The notes: a model not told the origin generated them from the sequence alone. Shown: positions 46,749 through 58,139, counted from the first letter of the stretch. The stretch: DNA of 64,000 bases from Siphonodentalium dalli (GCA_032622095.1 CP136065.1:41701503-41765502), one strand, 5' to 3'. Translations and numbers: made by a program.

Positions 46749-47182
46749 TTGAACCCTTTCATGAGGTTCAGGATGGGAGTTGCACTGGTGCAGATTAAAG
46801 ATCATGTGCCAGTGCATTTTCTTATATAAATGCGAGTCTCCCATAGAGAATGCACTGGCTCACAAAATCAATGTAAATATTGTTAGGCCAATGTATTCTC
46901 TTATATATATAAGCAAGGCTTCCTATGGGAGACTCGAATATATAAAGAGAATGCATTGGTATACAGGTTTTTCGCAAAATTTCAGGAAGCTTCAGTCATG
47001 GAAGGCAGGAGCTGCGCTGGTGCAGCATTAAAGATCCTTTGCCAGTGCATTCTCCCATAGGGATCGAGCCTTGCATATATAAGAGAATGCGAGGCTCCCT
47101 ATGGAAGACTTGCATTTATAAGAGAATGCATTGTCAGTTTTTTTCGCAAAATTTCAGGAAGCTCCAGTCATGTAAGGGTTAA
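46749..47182. mobile_element. Group B MITE, compound of two units
   Basis: Starts with a degraded TTGA-ACCCTTTCATGA and ends TCATGTAAGGG-TTAA. 'TTTCGCAAAATTTCAGGAAGC' (interrupted at other copies) and 'CTGGTGCAGCATTAAAGATC' recur mid-element, so a second copy, or an internal duplication, is fused in. Several partial hairpins with CTCCCATAG centres. Confidence 0.7.
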
Positions 47183-47680
47183 GTAGGATAATTAGACTAC
47201 CTCATCAACGGTCATTTGGCACAAAACACACTCAGTCACTGTCGCGGCCTGTGTGTTCTGTGTGGGAATGCCCTCTAACTTGGTAATTATCCCTTACTAA
47301 ACACACAGCAGTAATGATAAACATGGGAATCAAGCTGTGAGTGATCATTGTACATGTAATCTCATGATGTAACACTGTGGTTTTCGAGCATTAATATCTT
47401 GCATCTCTTCATATGAGCTCTAAAACAAATCAATCTTCCTATGGGTAGCACATCAATAATCTCCAACTAAGCTTCTTTGATGATTGGTTCAATGGTAAAA
47501 TATAATTTAAGTTATCAACCTATATTTGGATTTTAAATACAATTGTGTTTTTGCCAAAAATGACTGAATTTATTTTTCAATATTTGATTGTTATCACCAG
47601 CCCTTCCAAGGCAGGTGGGGATTCATGCTGTCTTTATTATCATAAATCATGCAGATATCGCAGAAACGGTGCAGGGTAGG
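47183..47680. other. No recognised feature
   Basis: AT-rich; no supportable gene or repeat. Confidence 0.45.
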
Positions 47681-47750
47681 ATCAATATATGCACCCTCTG
47701 GGGACCTCATTTTGCAAATGTCAGACACACTATTTCTAGACTTGTTTACA
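47681..47750. mobile_element. Group H MITE right-end fragment
   Basis: 'CACCCTCTGGGGACCTCATT', then 'GCAAATGTCAGACACACTAT' and a degraded CTAGACTTG end. Confidence 0.7.
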
Positions 47751-47780
47751 ATGGTGTGCGAGTACAATTCAGTTTTCTTA

Positions 47781-47871
47781 CAGTAATGCCCTAAGTAATC
47801 GACTACTTAACCACAGCAGAATAATGGGTAATTCTGCTGTGGTTAAGGAGTCGATTATTTAGGGCATTACG
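47781..47871. mobile_element. Group F foldback MITE, 91-bp miniature
   Basis: Both CAGTAATGCCCTAA-type ends are present next to TA, but the arms are reduced to about 45 bp by an internal deletion from 'AATGGGTAA' to the matching point in the other arm. Confidence 0.9.
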
Positions 47872-48850
47872 GTACTGTATAACAAGATCACATTACAATC
47901 AAAACTGGGTCTAGAGACTCTGGTACTTAAATTGATTTCAGAGATGAATGGGGAATGCCCAGCTTGCAACAGCTGGATGTGTAGAAGAAAACAGGAGCAA
48001 ACTGTACTATATGATTTAGCGTTCACAGTATTTATCATAATGTCAAAAGGCAATTGTAAGGTAACGACATAATGTATAATAAAGATGGAATTGGTGATAT
48101 AAATCATATAATATTAAACAAGCGATCAGTTCTTTGTAATGTTTCACCATCTCCTTATTTAGACATGCGCACACAATTTACTACAATCTAGAATACAAAC
48201 ATATACATAAAGTAAAATCATTATTTGGTGTGTTGCATCATCTCCTAATTTAGACCTACGCATTCAATTGACTACGATTTATAATACAACAGTAGTAATT
48301 ATCCTTATTTGGTCTGTGACCTAACTATATATGTTAGGAGAAAATACGAACTGGATTAAAATATTATAATTTCTTTGCAAAATTATATTAGGTACACAAT
48401 TTCTATCTGATCATTCCCCAATTACGAAGTAACGTTTTTGAACCCACACCGGGTACTATATGGGTACTTTGATAACTACGATAATTTCATTGGAGTGATT
48501 CCTCCTGTTTGAAACAATTTATTCCATGGGAATCTCTAGACCCAGTGTTGATTGTGATGAAATTTGGGTCTAGTTTAAACGAGACTGGGCACCGGTATCC
48601 TATAATAGTGTGACTGGTCAGTAAGGCCACAACTGTTCCCCACCACCTACACCGAGCTGAATTTCAAAAGGAATATAAAAATCTGCATTTTTGTATTTTA
48701 ATAAATCCCTATCTAACTTTTAGGGAAAATTGTCAAGAGTCAATAACAATGATTTGAGGAATATTTTCTCTGGGAAGTATAACGTCTATATACAATTGTA
48801 GATCCTTGAATTCTGGAACTATAGCACATGAAAAAGTTCACTGAAATCAT
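47872..48850. other. No recognised gene; small inverted repeat
   Basis: 'CAATCAAAACTGGGTCTAGAG' at 47893 (split: CAATCAAAACTGG / GTCTAGAGA) has an inverted partner near 48532-48565 (TCTCTAGACCCAGTGTTGATTG, in two parts), so 47890-48565 may be one unnamed foldback element. No gene seen. Confidence 0.45.
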
Positions 48851-48943
48851 ATGAATGGCAACAAGCCATATTTCCAACTAAATCCTGAAAAATTACCCAT
48901 AATTCTGATGCGGTTAAGGAGTCGATTATTTAGGGCCTTACTG
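48851..48943. mobile_element. Group F foldback MITE, right arm only
   Basis: From ATGAATGGCAACAAGCC to GGGCCTTACTG next to TA. Confidence 0.85.
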
Positions 48944-49340
48944 TACATGGTCAAATCAAATGTGCAGACCCATTATTATTAAAGTGAAAAGTGGATATCC
49001 CAGCAAAATTTAATAATTTGGTGCCGATCCAAAAAAATGTGCAACATACAAAGCAATACATGTATACTGTCATGATGCTCCCAAAAAAATGGTAAATATG
49101 AAATACAATCCCCATGTGGTCATGTCCGCAATATACTGATTAGCTGTCAATCAACTGATGACAAATAATCATAAATATATAGATACGGTCTGTAATTTCA
49201 TGGTCACTAATTAATTACAATCTAGTGGTCACTAATTAATAACAGAGAAAGGGAATTGGCTGTACAGAGGATAGTAGGTCATGTCACACTTCAAACTCAT
49301 GTTCAGACCAATATACAGCTCAGCTCTTGGCGAAATGGCT

Positions 49341-49481
49341 ATGGGTAAATTTTCAGGATTTAGTCGGAAATATGGCTTGTTGCTATTCATCGGAAAGCTC
49401 TCACCATATTTCCGACTAAATCCTGAAAAGTTACTCATAATTCTGTTGTGGTTTAGGAGTCGATTATTTAGGGCATTACTG
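49341..49481. mobile_element. Group F foldback MITE, left end missing
   Basis: From ATGGGTAAATTTTCAGG through a shortened loop to TTAGGGCATTACTG next to TA. Confidence 0.85.
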
Positions 49482-50008
49482 TACTGCAGCCACCAAAATA
49501 AACTTAATTTATAATAAAGTTAGTTGATATACATGTACATGTAGCAAAAAAATACAGCTATTATTTTAGCAATCAAACCAATGAAACAAAGGCGCAATTT
49601 CTATATAATAACGATAACGATGAACTATATAGACCTCTTGGTAAATACATTACAGACGCCATAAACATGAAAGTTCACCTCTTCTATGGAAAGCCATATG
49701 AGGTATTAATTGTCACATTTTTATGTTCATTTGTATTCATGAGGTTGATTTCTGTCAGTTTTATTCTCTTTTATCATGTCCTTTTAGTATGTTCCTTAGA
49801 GATTAAGCAATTCTGATATTTGTTGAGGGTTATTGTAAAGTACTACTATATAATATTGTTTATAATATCTGGTGAGGCTTTAAATTTGCTCTTATCTTGA
49901 TAAATTTGAAAATGGATTTGCTGTGTTGACATCATAGAGATAGTGGTCAAAACAAATAACTCTCCATATGCTAGACTGCTTGTTATCAAAGACAAGCTGA
50001 GTGGCCTC
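49482..50008. other. No recognised feature
   Basis: AT-rich; no supportable gene. Confidence 0.45.
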
Positions 50009-50471
50009 TTAACCCTTTACCCAACAGAACGGCCCTGTGCCAATGCATTCTCTTATATATGCGAGTCGACCATAGGTCGCCTCGCATATATAAGAGAATG
50101 CATTGGCTTAACACATATTAAAAATGATAAAATTGTCAAAGAATGTAGAAAAATATTATAAATTATTTTTTAAATGTAAGAAAAAATTATAAAATTGTTA
50201 AAGAATGTAAGAAAAAATAGTAAAAAGTGTTAAAAAAAGAATTTTTTAGGCCAATGCATTCTCTTATATATGCGAGGCGACCTATGGTCGACTCGCATAT
50301 ATAAGAGAATGCATTGGCACAGGGCATAACTGTAACCATCACAATGTGGTCAATGAACCAGTTCCAATGATATCCATATTTGTATGGTGTTATTGAGACA
50401 GACCGAAGATATTTTAGGCTGTTGAAGCTTTATTTGGGCGTTTTTGGCCGGTTTGTTGGGTAAAGGGTTAA
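50009..50471 (+). mobile_element. Group A piggyBac-like MITE with expanded spacer
   Basis: TTAA at 50009-50012 and 50468-50471. Both palindromes are complete. The spacer is about 60 bp longer than usual because its 'AAAATTGTTAAAGAATGTA' block is duplicated. Confidence 0.92.
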
Positions 50472-50644
50472 GACAGGTTTTACTGTAATAACAACACAAA
50501 TATAACAACGAAGCCTTCAAATACTTTGATCACTAAAATTCTAAAACCAAAGCTAGTGATCTGTGGAAACACTAAATATTAATCAAGATAAATGTAGATA
50601 AATTATTCCGAGAACAAAAGTTTTTGCCTTTTTTAGGTTTTTAG

Positions 50645-51638
50645 ATGGCAAGCAGGTCTGAAAATATTGTACAGGACATTTGCAAAATGCCGAGCTAGCA
50701 TCACTAAGTTCACCTCTTGGGGACAGGGTCCACGCTGGACCAAAATTTACTTTTGCCAAATGAAATTATTTTTTGCCAAATTATTTAGCATTTGCCAAAT
50801 GCTATCACTGATAGTATCATTTTCTGCAACCTTAAATCTTATGTTTTCGACACTCGCGATTTGAACGACTTTCGATAGAAAACCTGTTAGTTAATAATGA
50901 ATTATACTCGCATCTCTATTGTGGTTTATCATAATACAATAAGGCAATCACCGAACAATACAATCATAGAAGGGTTGCCTCATCAGAAGGGCACATCATA
51001 GGATGATTAGCTATGTAAACATCACCACCACACTAAATACTAGTAATCCCTCAACCATCAGTAATAATGCTATATATGAGATTATCTGCATCTTAACAGG
51101 GGTATTAACTTTACTATAGTGGCTATACCTTATAAAACACCACATGAATGGTATTGATTGACCAACATTTTTCAATTTTCTTGAGGAATTAAAAAGTGAC
51201 TTGCCAAAACTTTTGCCAAATGAAAATATTTTATTGAATTATTTTTGCCATTGGCAAATTCGGCAAGTGGCAGTGGGAAGGCCTCATCTTCTCTGAAAAG
51301 ATCTTTATTATCAAATTAACAAGTTTTTTAGTTTCTTTAAAAAATTCTTTAGAAAGCTACTTTTTCTTTTTCAGTTTAGTTTCTCTTTAACCCCAAATTG
51401 ACAGGCGACACTTTGCATAATCGAGGTGCCCTCTGGGTGCACATCACCATCTTCACCATCTGAGAATTTAAATCTGTGTCTATGTTTCCCATAGCAGATG
51501 AGGCTATGCAGAATTAGGTCCGCGGAGGATGAATTTGGTGATGCTAGCCCACTGTACGAGCTAGGATCACTAAATTCACCCTCTGGGGACCTCATTCTGC
51601 AAAATGTCCGGCATCATATTTTCAGGCCTGATGGCAAG
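50645..51638. mobile_element. Group H MITE interrupted by another element; duplication ATGGCAAG
   Basis: ATGGCAAG lies at 50645-50652 and 51631-51638. Ends CAGGTCTGAAAATATTG and CATATTTTCAGGCCTG. The left module is broken at about 50724 and the middle resumes at 'GGCCTCATCTTCTCTG' (about 51280). Confidence 0.88.
50724..51279. mobile_element. hAT-like non-autonomous element nested in the group H MITE
   Basis: Starts CAGGGTCCACGCTGG; the right edge CAAGTGGCAGTGGGAAG looks like the inverted partner, missing its last bases. Many TTTTGCCAAATG-type motifs lie near both ends. No target duplication survives at the damaged right junction. Confidence 0.6.
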
Positions 51639-51750
51639 TTTTGTAAAAGAAAATGAATTATCTCTGAACCCTGAGGCAAAAACAGCAACATGTAGTTATT
51701 ATACCATGGCGAGTATTTTTCAGAGCATATGAAGCCAATATATCAACATA

Positions 51751-52584
51751 CTGTTATGCCCTAAGTAAATGACCCATTAACTGCAGTTAATTATAATCCG
51801 TTTACAACTGCGGTTAAACCGTAACCGCACTGCAGTTATTTGCCGTAACTGCGGTGGCATCGCAGTTACATGCGGTTAGGTTACCGCAGTTAATAACCCT
51901 TAACTGCTGTTTAATACACCGCACGTAAACGTTAACCTTCCGGTATTTGAATATTTAATGGGAAAGAGAGGGGTACTGTTATCGTTTTGTGTTTTAGCGA
52001 TCACGGCAAAGTGGAAACTTCATAATCGACCAGGAGTTGATTGTATGTTTTTGTTATCACCATCGGTACTCAACACGATATATTTTATGTTTTAATCCCG
52101 ACTTGTTGAAAACTGTATAATTTTGACGTATATATTCTAGTATACGTCCATTGTTCGGTTTGAGAAAAAATACATGCTTATGTTTGAAGCAAAGTAGAGT
52201 GCTGAATTTAATACTAGTAATAGTACATACGCAATTCGCGAATCTAGCTGGCGTGTCACGTTTGTAGTTAATTATGATTATATAGCAACGAATGCAAGAT
52301 CGGAAAACTTAAATATCGGTTTCCGATATCCGAATAATGCCCGACGTTTGAAGAGTGCAGTTGAACCGTTTAAATGCATTTTTGTTTCCCTCACTTTACA
52401 TTTATGATGCATGTGTGGGACTCTAACCCCCACTTTATATTATTATATAATTATCCACTCGAATCCGTTTGAAATTCAGTGACCATTTTAAACGCATCTT
52501 ATAACCGCGGTTAGGTTAAAACGGAACGCAGTTAAACTGGGGTGCCACTTCAGTTAGATGGGCCATTTACTTAGGGCATAACAG
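51751..52584. mobile_element. TIR element related in plan to group F
   Basis: TA-CTGTTATGCCCTAAGTAAAT at the left and ATTTACTTAGGGCATAACAG-TA at the right give ~25-bp perfect inverted ends and a TA target. Just inside are AACTGCAGTTA/TAACCGCGGTTA-rich blocks that may be a second nested element. The interior has no gene. Confidence 0.85.
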
Positions 52585-53360
52585 TATTTGTCAACCTATC
52601 TTATACCTACATGTACTTCGACATTACGTGGAAAAAAATTTGAAGCTCGAATGAGCCATGTCCGTTTAATCTTCCCTTGGCCAATACTTGAAGGTGATTC
52701 TCATAATTATCTCCAACTTTATGAACTTAAATTTAATGAACCTATTCACAGACTAAACTATGAGAAGACTCATTGACGTTCTATATATGTGGACCACAGC
52801 CTTTCATGCAGGACACTAATAACTTTTGCTGCGTTTAAACTAATCTAGATGTTTCCTGTCTAGCATGCTCCCTTATATAATTGATGTACATGCAGTGTTT
52901 GGCTGGCTTCTTAAAGTGATGTGAAACACTCCAGAGATTTTCAGCGATGTTAGTATAATTCTACATTCCCCCAGTTGGCACAGCGCCTGAGTACTAACTT
53001 ATCAGTTTCATGCACCCGAACAATCCATAATATGTCTTTAAGTATCACTCTCCGAATGTCTGTCGGAAAACTCATATAGTAAAGCGATGGGTAAAACTTG
53101 ATAATTGCAAATATCTATACTATAGTGAGAAACAAGAGCATCACTAGGGCCTGGTAAAATATGCCCATGGTAATTCAAACAAAGGGCCATAACTCTGGTG
53201 AAAATTGGGGGCGGAACCAAAATTTTAACTTGACCAATATTTTGGGAAAGTAAACTCACATACCAAATTTCATTCCATTCAGTAGAGATAATATAAAGTT
53301 ATCTGGAAACCAAAAACAAACAGATTTTGAATGGTCTGTGAATAGCATTTGGTTTATTCG
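52585..53360. repeat. Mostly unassigned; bivalve-type repeat at the right
   Basis: 53175-53330 reads 'AAAGGGCCATAACTCTGGTG', 'AACTTGACCAATATTTTGGG', 'TATCTGGAAACC', a diverged copy of the repeats at 17593 and 58440-60890. The rest holds only short frames. Confidence 0.5.
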
Positions 53361-53995
53361 GTATACAGACATTTCCCCACCGGACATTTCCCCACTTTCA
53401 AAAGCGGACATTTCCCCACCCGGACATTTACCCACCGGACATTTCCCCACCCTGCTAATAAAATGCGGACATCAAAGAGTGTTTTGACTGATCAGTGAAG
53501 CCTGGTCAGTGAGGCCATCTCAAGCGATGTCAACTCAGCCGATGTAATGTTTTGACAAACATGAAATAGTGTTTTTACGATATGTTTTGACAGACATGAA
53601 AGAGTGTTTTGACAAACATGAAAGAGTGTTTTAACGATATTGGGACATCAACGCAGTTGAAACAATGTTGTGACAATTATGATCACAGTATGAATTCTAG
53701 TGAGTGAACTCTAGACAGCTATATAACCTTAGCAAAGTTATCGTGGAATCATATCTTCAATCATGGAACTTATTAAGAACAATCGTGGTGGTGATAAATT
53801 GTGTTTCGAAGGCCATGCAGAAGAACAGATATAAAGATATAAAGAGCGTTCTTAGTTATTTATCCAATAATATGTGTGCAAATTTCTATGATGAACATTT
53901 AATTTGATATTTTTTCTGAAGAACAGATCATTTCTATAATGAACATTTAATTTGGCCACAACCACTTCGTCGGCCATGACCAGCCCGGATTATGG

Positions 53996-54217
53996 TTGTC
54001 AATCCGGTGCCTACAGAAGGACCAGACTGCCGCATTGACTGACATCGAGAGATTGAGACTGGGTGAGCCGCCATCGAAGAGAGTTCTACGACAGATGTCG
54101 GCCCTTCAGACCAAACTTAATAAGCTGTGTGTGGATTTCGACAGCGACAAGAAGAGCATGAAAGATTTCCTCGACATCATTGGCCATTCGATCAGAGTCA
54201 AGAAAGATTGTTGTTAA
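53996..54217 (+). CDS. Unassigned 73-codon frame in the GGGGAAATGTCCG element
   Basis: The frame (MSIRCLQKDQTAALTDIERL...) has a charged, helical, protein-like composition with heptad-like LQTKLNKLCVDF. Its third codon positions are visibly GC-richer than the AT-rich surroundings, unlike the chance frames nearby. The frame may extend upstream without an ATG. Stop TAA at 54215-54217, followed by AATAAA at about 54276, a plausible polyadenylation signal. It could be the last exon of an element gene or a captured host fragment. No family recognised. Confidence 0.4.
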   Translation: MSIRCLQKDQTAALTDIERLRLGEPPSKRVLRQMSALQTKLNKLCVDFDSDKKSMKDFLDIIGHSIRVKKDCC

Positions 54218-54321
54218 GTGTATCGTTACTATTTATTGTTATTGCTGTGTATATGTATATAATTTCGTTCATTGAAATAAACATTGATTTTAACACATAC
54301 CCATAGTATGAGTCAATATAC

Positions 54322-54864
54322 CACACGCCCAGGGATGGATCCAGGGATTTTTTGGGGACACCTGTTTTGGGACCATGATATGTCGAAGGCATATCCCGAG
54401 GGCCGTAGGCCCGAGATGGGGGTATGTACGGGGGTAGCCCCCCTCCCTTAGGTGCAGCATTAAAGATCCCGCATAAGAAAATGCACTGGCTTACAAGGTC
54501 AAGATAAAGGCCAATGTATTATCTTATATATGTGAGGCTCCTTAGATGGGAGACTCTCATTTATATAAGAGAATGCATTGGCACAGGATTTTTGCAAAAT
54601 TTCAAGAAGTCCCAGTCATGAAAGGGTTAAAATATTTCTCACTGGACACTTGATTAAGCAAATAAAGGCTCTATATCAACTGTATATTGATGATTTGCAT
54701 TGCATGTTGTTGAATTATAATAGAAGATTTCCTTCAGAATATAAAAAATTCAGCTTTAATAAAACTATCCACTTGCAATTTGGGGACATTTAGGCCACCA
54801 GAGTTTGGGCGCCCAAACCTGTAACAGGTATCAAAAGAGCCCTGGATCCTTCCCTGCACACGCC
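54322..54864. mobile_element. Non-autonomous hAT-like element, duplication CACACGCC
   Basis: CACACGCC at 54322-54329 and 54857-54864. The element 54330-54856 starts CAGGGATGGATCCAGGG and ends CCCTGGATCCTTCCCTG. It carries GC-rich 'GGCATATCCCGAGGGCCG' and 'GGGGGTAGCCCCCCT' stretches and a group B MITE fragment. Confidence 0.93.
54448..54629. mobile_element. Group B MITE fragment
   Basis: 'GGTGCAGCATTAAAGATCC', one shortened and one recognisable hairpin with a CTCCTTAGATGGGAG centre, and a TCATGAAAGGG-TTAA right end. The left terminus is missing. Confidence 0.75.
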
Positions 54865-55039
54865 CCTAGTAACAGTCAACAGGTGGGTAAATGTCCGGTG
54901 GGGAAATGTCCGCTTTGATATTTTGAAAGTGGGGAAATGTCCGGTGGGGAAATGTCCGGGTGGGGAAATGTCCGCTTTGTCATTTCAAGTGCGGGTGGGG
55001 AAATGTCCGGTGGGGAAATGTCCGGGATTCGCTTATTCG

Positions 55040-56139
55040 ACCAATATTAGTGATAGATCAACAGAAACCACCAACTTTGCAGCATCTTAAAATTATGACC
55101 AGTCGCTTGATTATATATATATATACACTTGCTTTCAATCATTATCTGTTTTGATAAATGCCGAATAATGTAATGAACTTTTTTTAGTTCAAAAGAATCT
55201 CGAGTTAATCTGATGGTGTCTACGTGATGTTTTACGTGCAGTCACATGGGACATTTCCTGCATTGTGATGTTGGACTGATAGCCGAGGCATGTTCACTTA
55301 TTCACTCTATGTGTTATGAACATTTATCATAAAATGACGTCATGTTGCATCCCATGAATCGCTTTCTTTGTTTTTAAATTGTGGGATATATCGTCAATTT
55401 TTAAAGACAAATTATGTGAAAAAGGGAAGTGTGTGAAAAAATGTGAGTGAAAACAGTATTAGGCAACACCAAGCCTTGAATCCCTTGATTGTGATTTGTG
55501 AAATCTTGGGGTGCCTTTGTCACCTGTTGCCGATGATAATGGTGTGACACATACATGTATTCAACTTACAGTAAAAGATATTAAAACTAAATTATTTCTA
55601 GGCCACAAGACCTTCACAGCTAGCTCTTGTCCCACACTTTTAACGCATGGGAAAATTATATTACAAAATTATTTCTGGTGACAGAAGCTTTTGTTTCTTA
55701 TTTTAAGCCCCTAAATCAAAATTACAAATTGGAAATGAAATAACTTTCAATATACTATATTTGGTCATACCTTGTGTATATATTCTTGAAACACATGATA
55801 TCCACTTGACATTCGGGGAAAAAAACAAAACTGTTCTCAATGAGGGAGCTAAAGCCCCTGAGTTTGTACTGCCCTGACAAGTTACTAGTCCATGAGAAAT
55901 GAGATCGGGAGAAAGTGAGCAGTGTGCCACATACGGAACACTTTTCCAATAAGCAGAACATCGAATGGCAATCACAAGCTATCAAAATCACTGCCTATCG
56001 CCACCTCTCACTGACGTCGGCACAAAATTTGCTCCACGATCTGATCAATATTGTGAAGCCGTGTATGAGGGGAAGTGCTACAAACTAATAACTAAGGACC
56101 AAATATAACGATGTCTCTCTTAAGTATGAAGATTAAATC
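55040..56139. other. No recognised feature
   Basis: Two overlapping minus frames of 78-90 codons (55703-55991) have no family resemblance and no splice or start context worth noting. Confidence 0.45.
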
Positions 56140-56220
56140 GGGACAATTGCCTCTAAAGCTCGACGATCAAATTTTTATCCTGGGACCCTTGTATATTAGC
56201 TTCCACCATATGGTGATGTA

Positions 56221-56460
56221 CAGTAATGCCCTAATTAATCGACTCCTTTAACCACAGCAGAATTATGGTTAACTTTTCAGGATTTAGTCGGAAATATGGC
56301 TTGTTGCCATTCATCGGAAAGCTCTCCCCGAGAACCCTTGTATATTAACTCCCCGAGAGCTTTCTGATGAATGGCAACAAGCCGTATTTCCGACTAAATC
56401 CTGAAATGTTACCCATAATTCTGCTGTGGTTAAAGGAGTCTATTAATTAGGTCATTACTG
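56221..56460. mobile_element. Group F foldback MITE whose loop holds neighbouring repeat
   Basis: TA-CAGTAATGCCCTAA start and GTCATTACTG-TA end. The loop contains GAACCCTTGTATATTAACT, a 19-base exact match to the surrounding tandem repeat at about 56641. Confidence 0.9.
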
Positions 56461-56949
56461 TAGGTCTATATCATTTTTGTTTACCCTGGGACCCCTGTAT
56501 ATTATTAGCTACCACCGTTTGGTAATGTAGGTCTATATAAAATTTGTACCCCTGGGACATCTGTATATTAGCTACCATAGATTCCGTTACTCATCCAGGT
56601 AATGTGTGACATGAAGGTATATATCAAATTTTTACCCTGGAACCCTTGTATATTAACTACCATACATGAAGGTTCCATTACCCCATACATGTAATATCTT
56701 TGTATATGATCATAAGTTTCTTTCCCCAATTCCTATGTTAAAACGTAACGAAACAAATCGAGATATCTAACAATGTTCACCTCATTAATGAAACAACAGG
56801 TTAATAACAGTTCTGAGTGACGTCAGATACTTCAGGGGTTAACATAACTTATTATCAGACCTGAAAATAGATCAGGTTTTCCCAGCGACGTTCAACGTCA
56901 CAACGTCTTGTCCATTGTCTTTGGCGTGTTTCATATAAGAAAACAGTTA

Positions 56950-57080
56950 TCGCATTGTTTCTTGGTTGACACGAGGAATTGTCAGCCCTTGGAAGTCAAT
57001 ATTCACCTCAGCCGAAGGCCTTGGTGAATATTGACTTCCTCGGTTGACAATTCCTTGTGTCAACCTCAAAATGATGCAAT
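56950..57080. mobile_element. Long foldback within the tandem repeat
   Basis: GGTTGACACGAGGAATTGTC and its inverted partner GACAATTCCTTGTGTCAACC enclose a second inverted pair, AGTCAATATTCACC / GGTGAATATTGACT, with a GCCGAAGGC tip. Outside them TATCGCATTG/ATGCAATAAT continue the symmetry. Probably a MITE of unknown group. Confidence 0.75.
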
Positions 57081-57450
57081 AATGTATAATATAAAATTTT
57101 TATTCCAGGAACCTTGTATATTATTTTAACTCATACATGTAATGTGTGACTTGTAGGTCTATATCAAATTTTTACCCCAGACCCCTGTATATTAGATACT
57201 GTAGGTTCCGTTACTCTTACATGTATATGTGACTTATGGGTCTATATCAAATTTTTACCCCGGGACCCCTATATACCGTATATTCCATTACCCATACATG
57301 TAATGTGTGACATGAAGGTCTAGATATAGCTATATCAAATTGTTACCCTGGGACACTTGTATATTAGATACCATATGTTCCATTACTCATACATGTAATT
57401 TGAGACCTGCAGGTCTATATTGTAACAGTTCTTGTGTCAAAGCAGTTCCA

Positions 57451-57870
57451 TATATGTGACCCGCCATATCAAATCCAGTAGGAAGTCAGGATTTTTTTAC
57501 CCTGTGTCAATGCATTCTTTTATATATGCGAGTCGACCATAGGATGTTTTTTAAATAAATGTTTCTTACAATTTTTAGGACATCAAATAAAAAACATCCA
57601 TTACCCTGCAGGGAGCCCCACACATATATAGAAGCATATAGAAGAGTGTCGTCTGCTTATGTTTGTCTGGGGCTCTGTATGGGTGAAATTATAAAATTGT
57701 TAAAAAATACAAGAACAAATTATTAAAATTGTAAAAAATTGTTAGGCCAATGCATTCTCTTATATATGCGAGGCGACCTATGGTCGACTCGCATATATAA
57801 GAGAATGCATTGGCACAGGGTAAAAAAATCCCGACTTCCGACTGGATTTGATATGGCGGGTCACATATAT
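57451..57870. mobile_element. Group C MITE: group A palindrome inside different ends
   Basis: Ends TATATGTGACCCGCCATATC and GATATGGCGGGTCACATATA extend for about 55 bp of inverted similarity up to ACCCTGTG. Then follow a truncated and a complete copy of the 'CCAATGCATTCTC ... TCGACCATAGG' palindrome known from group A. The interior (57545-57700) is unrelated to group A. Confidence 0.88.
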
Positions 57871-58139
57871 AGGTTGAGGTACATGTACACATACATCATC
57901 GGTGGGCTTCTAGAAGGTTGTACCTGCCATTTTGGCGCAAAACTTTTTATTGCATTTTCGGAATCTATGGGCTCAATTACACAAGTTCCTCATAAAACTT
58001 GCCAATATTTCATTGGGTAAATTGGGGTTCTGAAATGTTGTATCTGTATTCCCTGTGAAAATTTAGTTTTTTCTAAAATGTCATAATTTTTATTTTCGAA
58101 ACTGTTCCTGATAGTTTTTAGTTACTTTTTCCATTTTGG

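Larger units (their letters stand above)
53361..55027. mobile_element. Element with inverted ends made of GGGGAAATGTCCG tandem motifs
   Basis: Left end: five copies of GGACATTTCCCCACC-type motif (53369-53452). Right end: seven or so inverted copies (GGTGGGGAAATGTCCG, 54892-55025). TTATTCG flanks both sides at about 53347-53353 and 55033-55039, a possible 7-bp target duplication. It contains a short frame (53996) and a nested hAT-like element (54330-54856). Confidence 0.7.
56140..57440 (+). repeat. Degenerate ~85-90-bp tandem repeat
   Basis: 'TACCCTGGGACCCTTGTATATTAG', in parts, with 'CCATTACTCATACATGTAA' and 'GGTCTATATCAAATTTTTACC' (split) recur about eight times (about 56170, 56485, 56545, 56635, 57110, 57175, 57260, 57350). 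Interrupted by a group F MITE (56221) and a foldback (56930-57080). Confidence 0.85.

Noticed and set aside
444-50471. Group A palindrome arrays considered as CRISPR-like repeats or RNA genes
   Set aside because: They occur as pairs inside TTAA-flanked elements with common ends at scattered loci; no regular spacers and the host is eukaryotic.
55703-55991. Overlapping minus frames of 78 and 90 codons
   Set aside because: No family resemblance, no conserved context, expected by chance in this composition.
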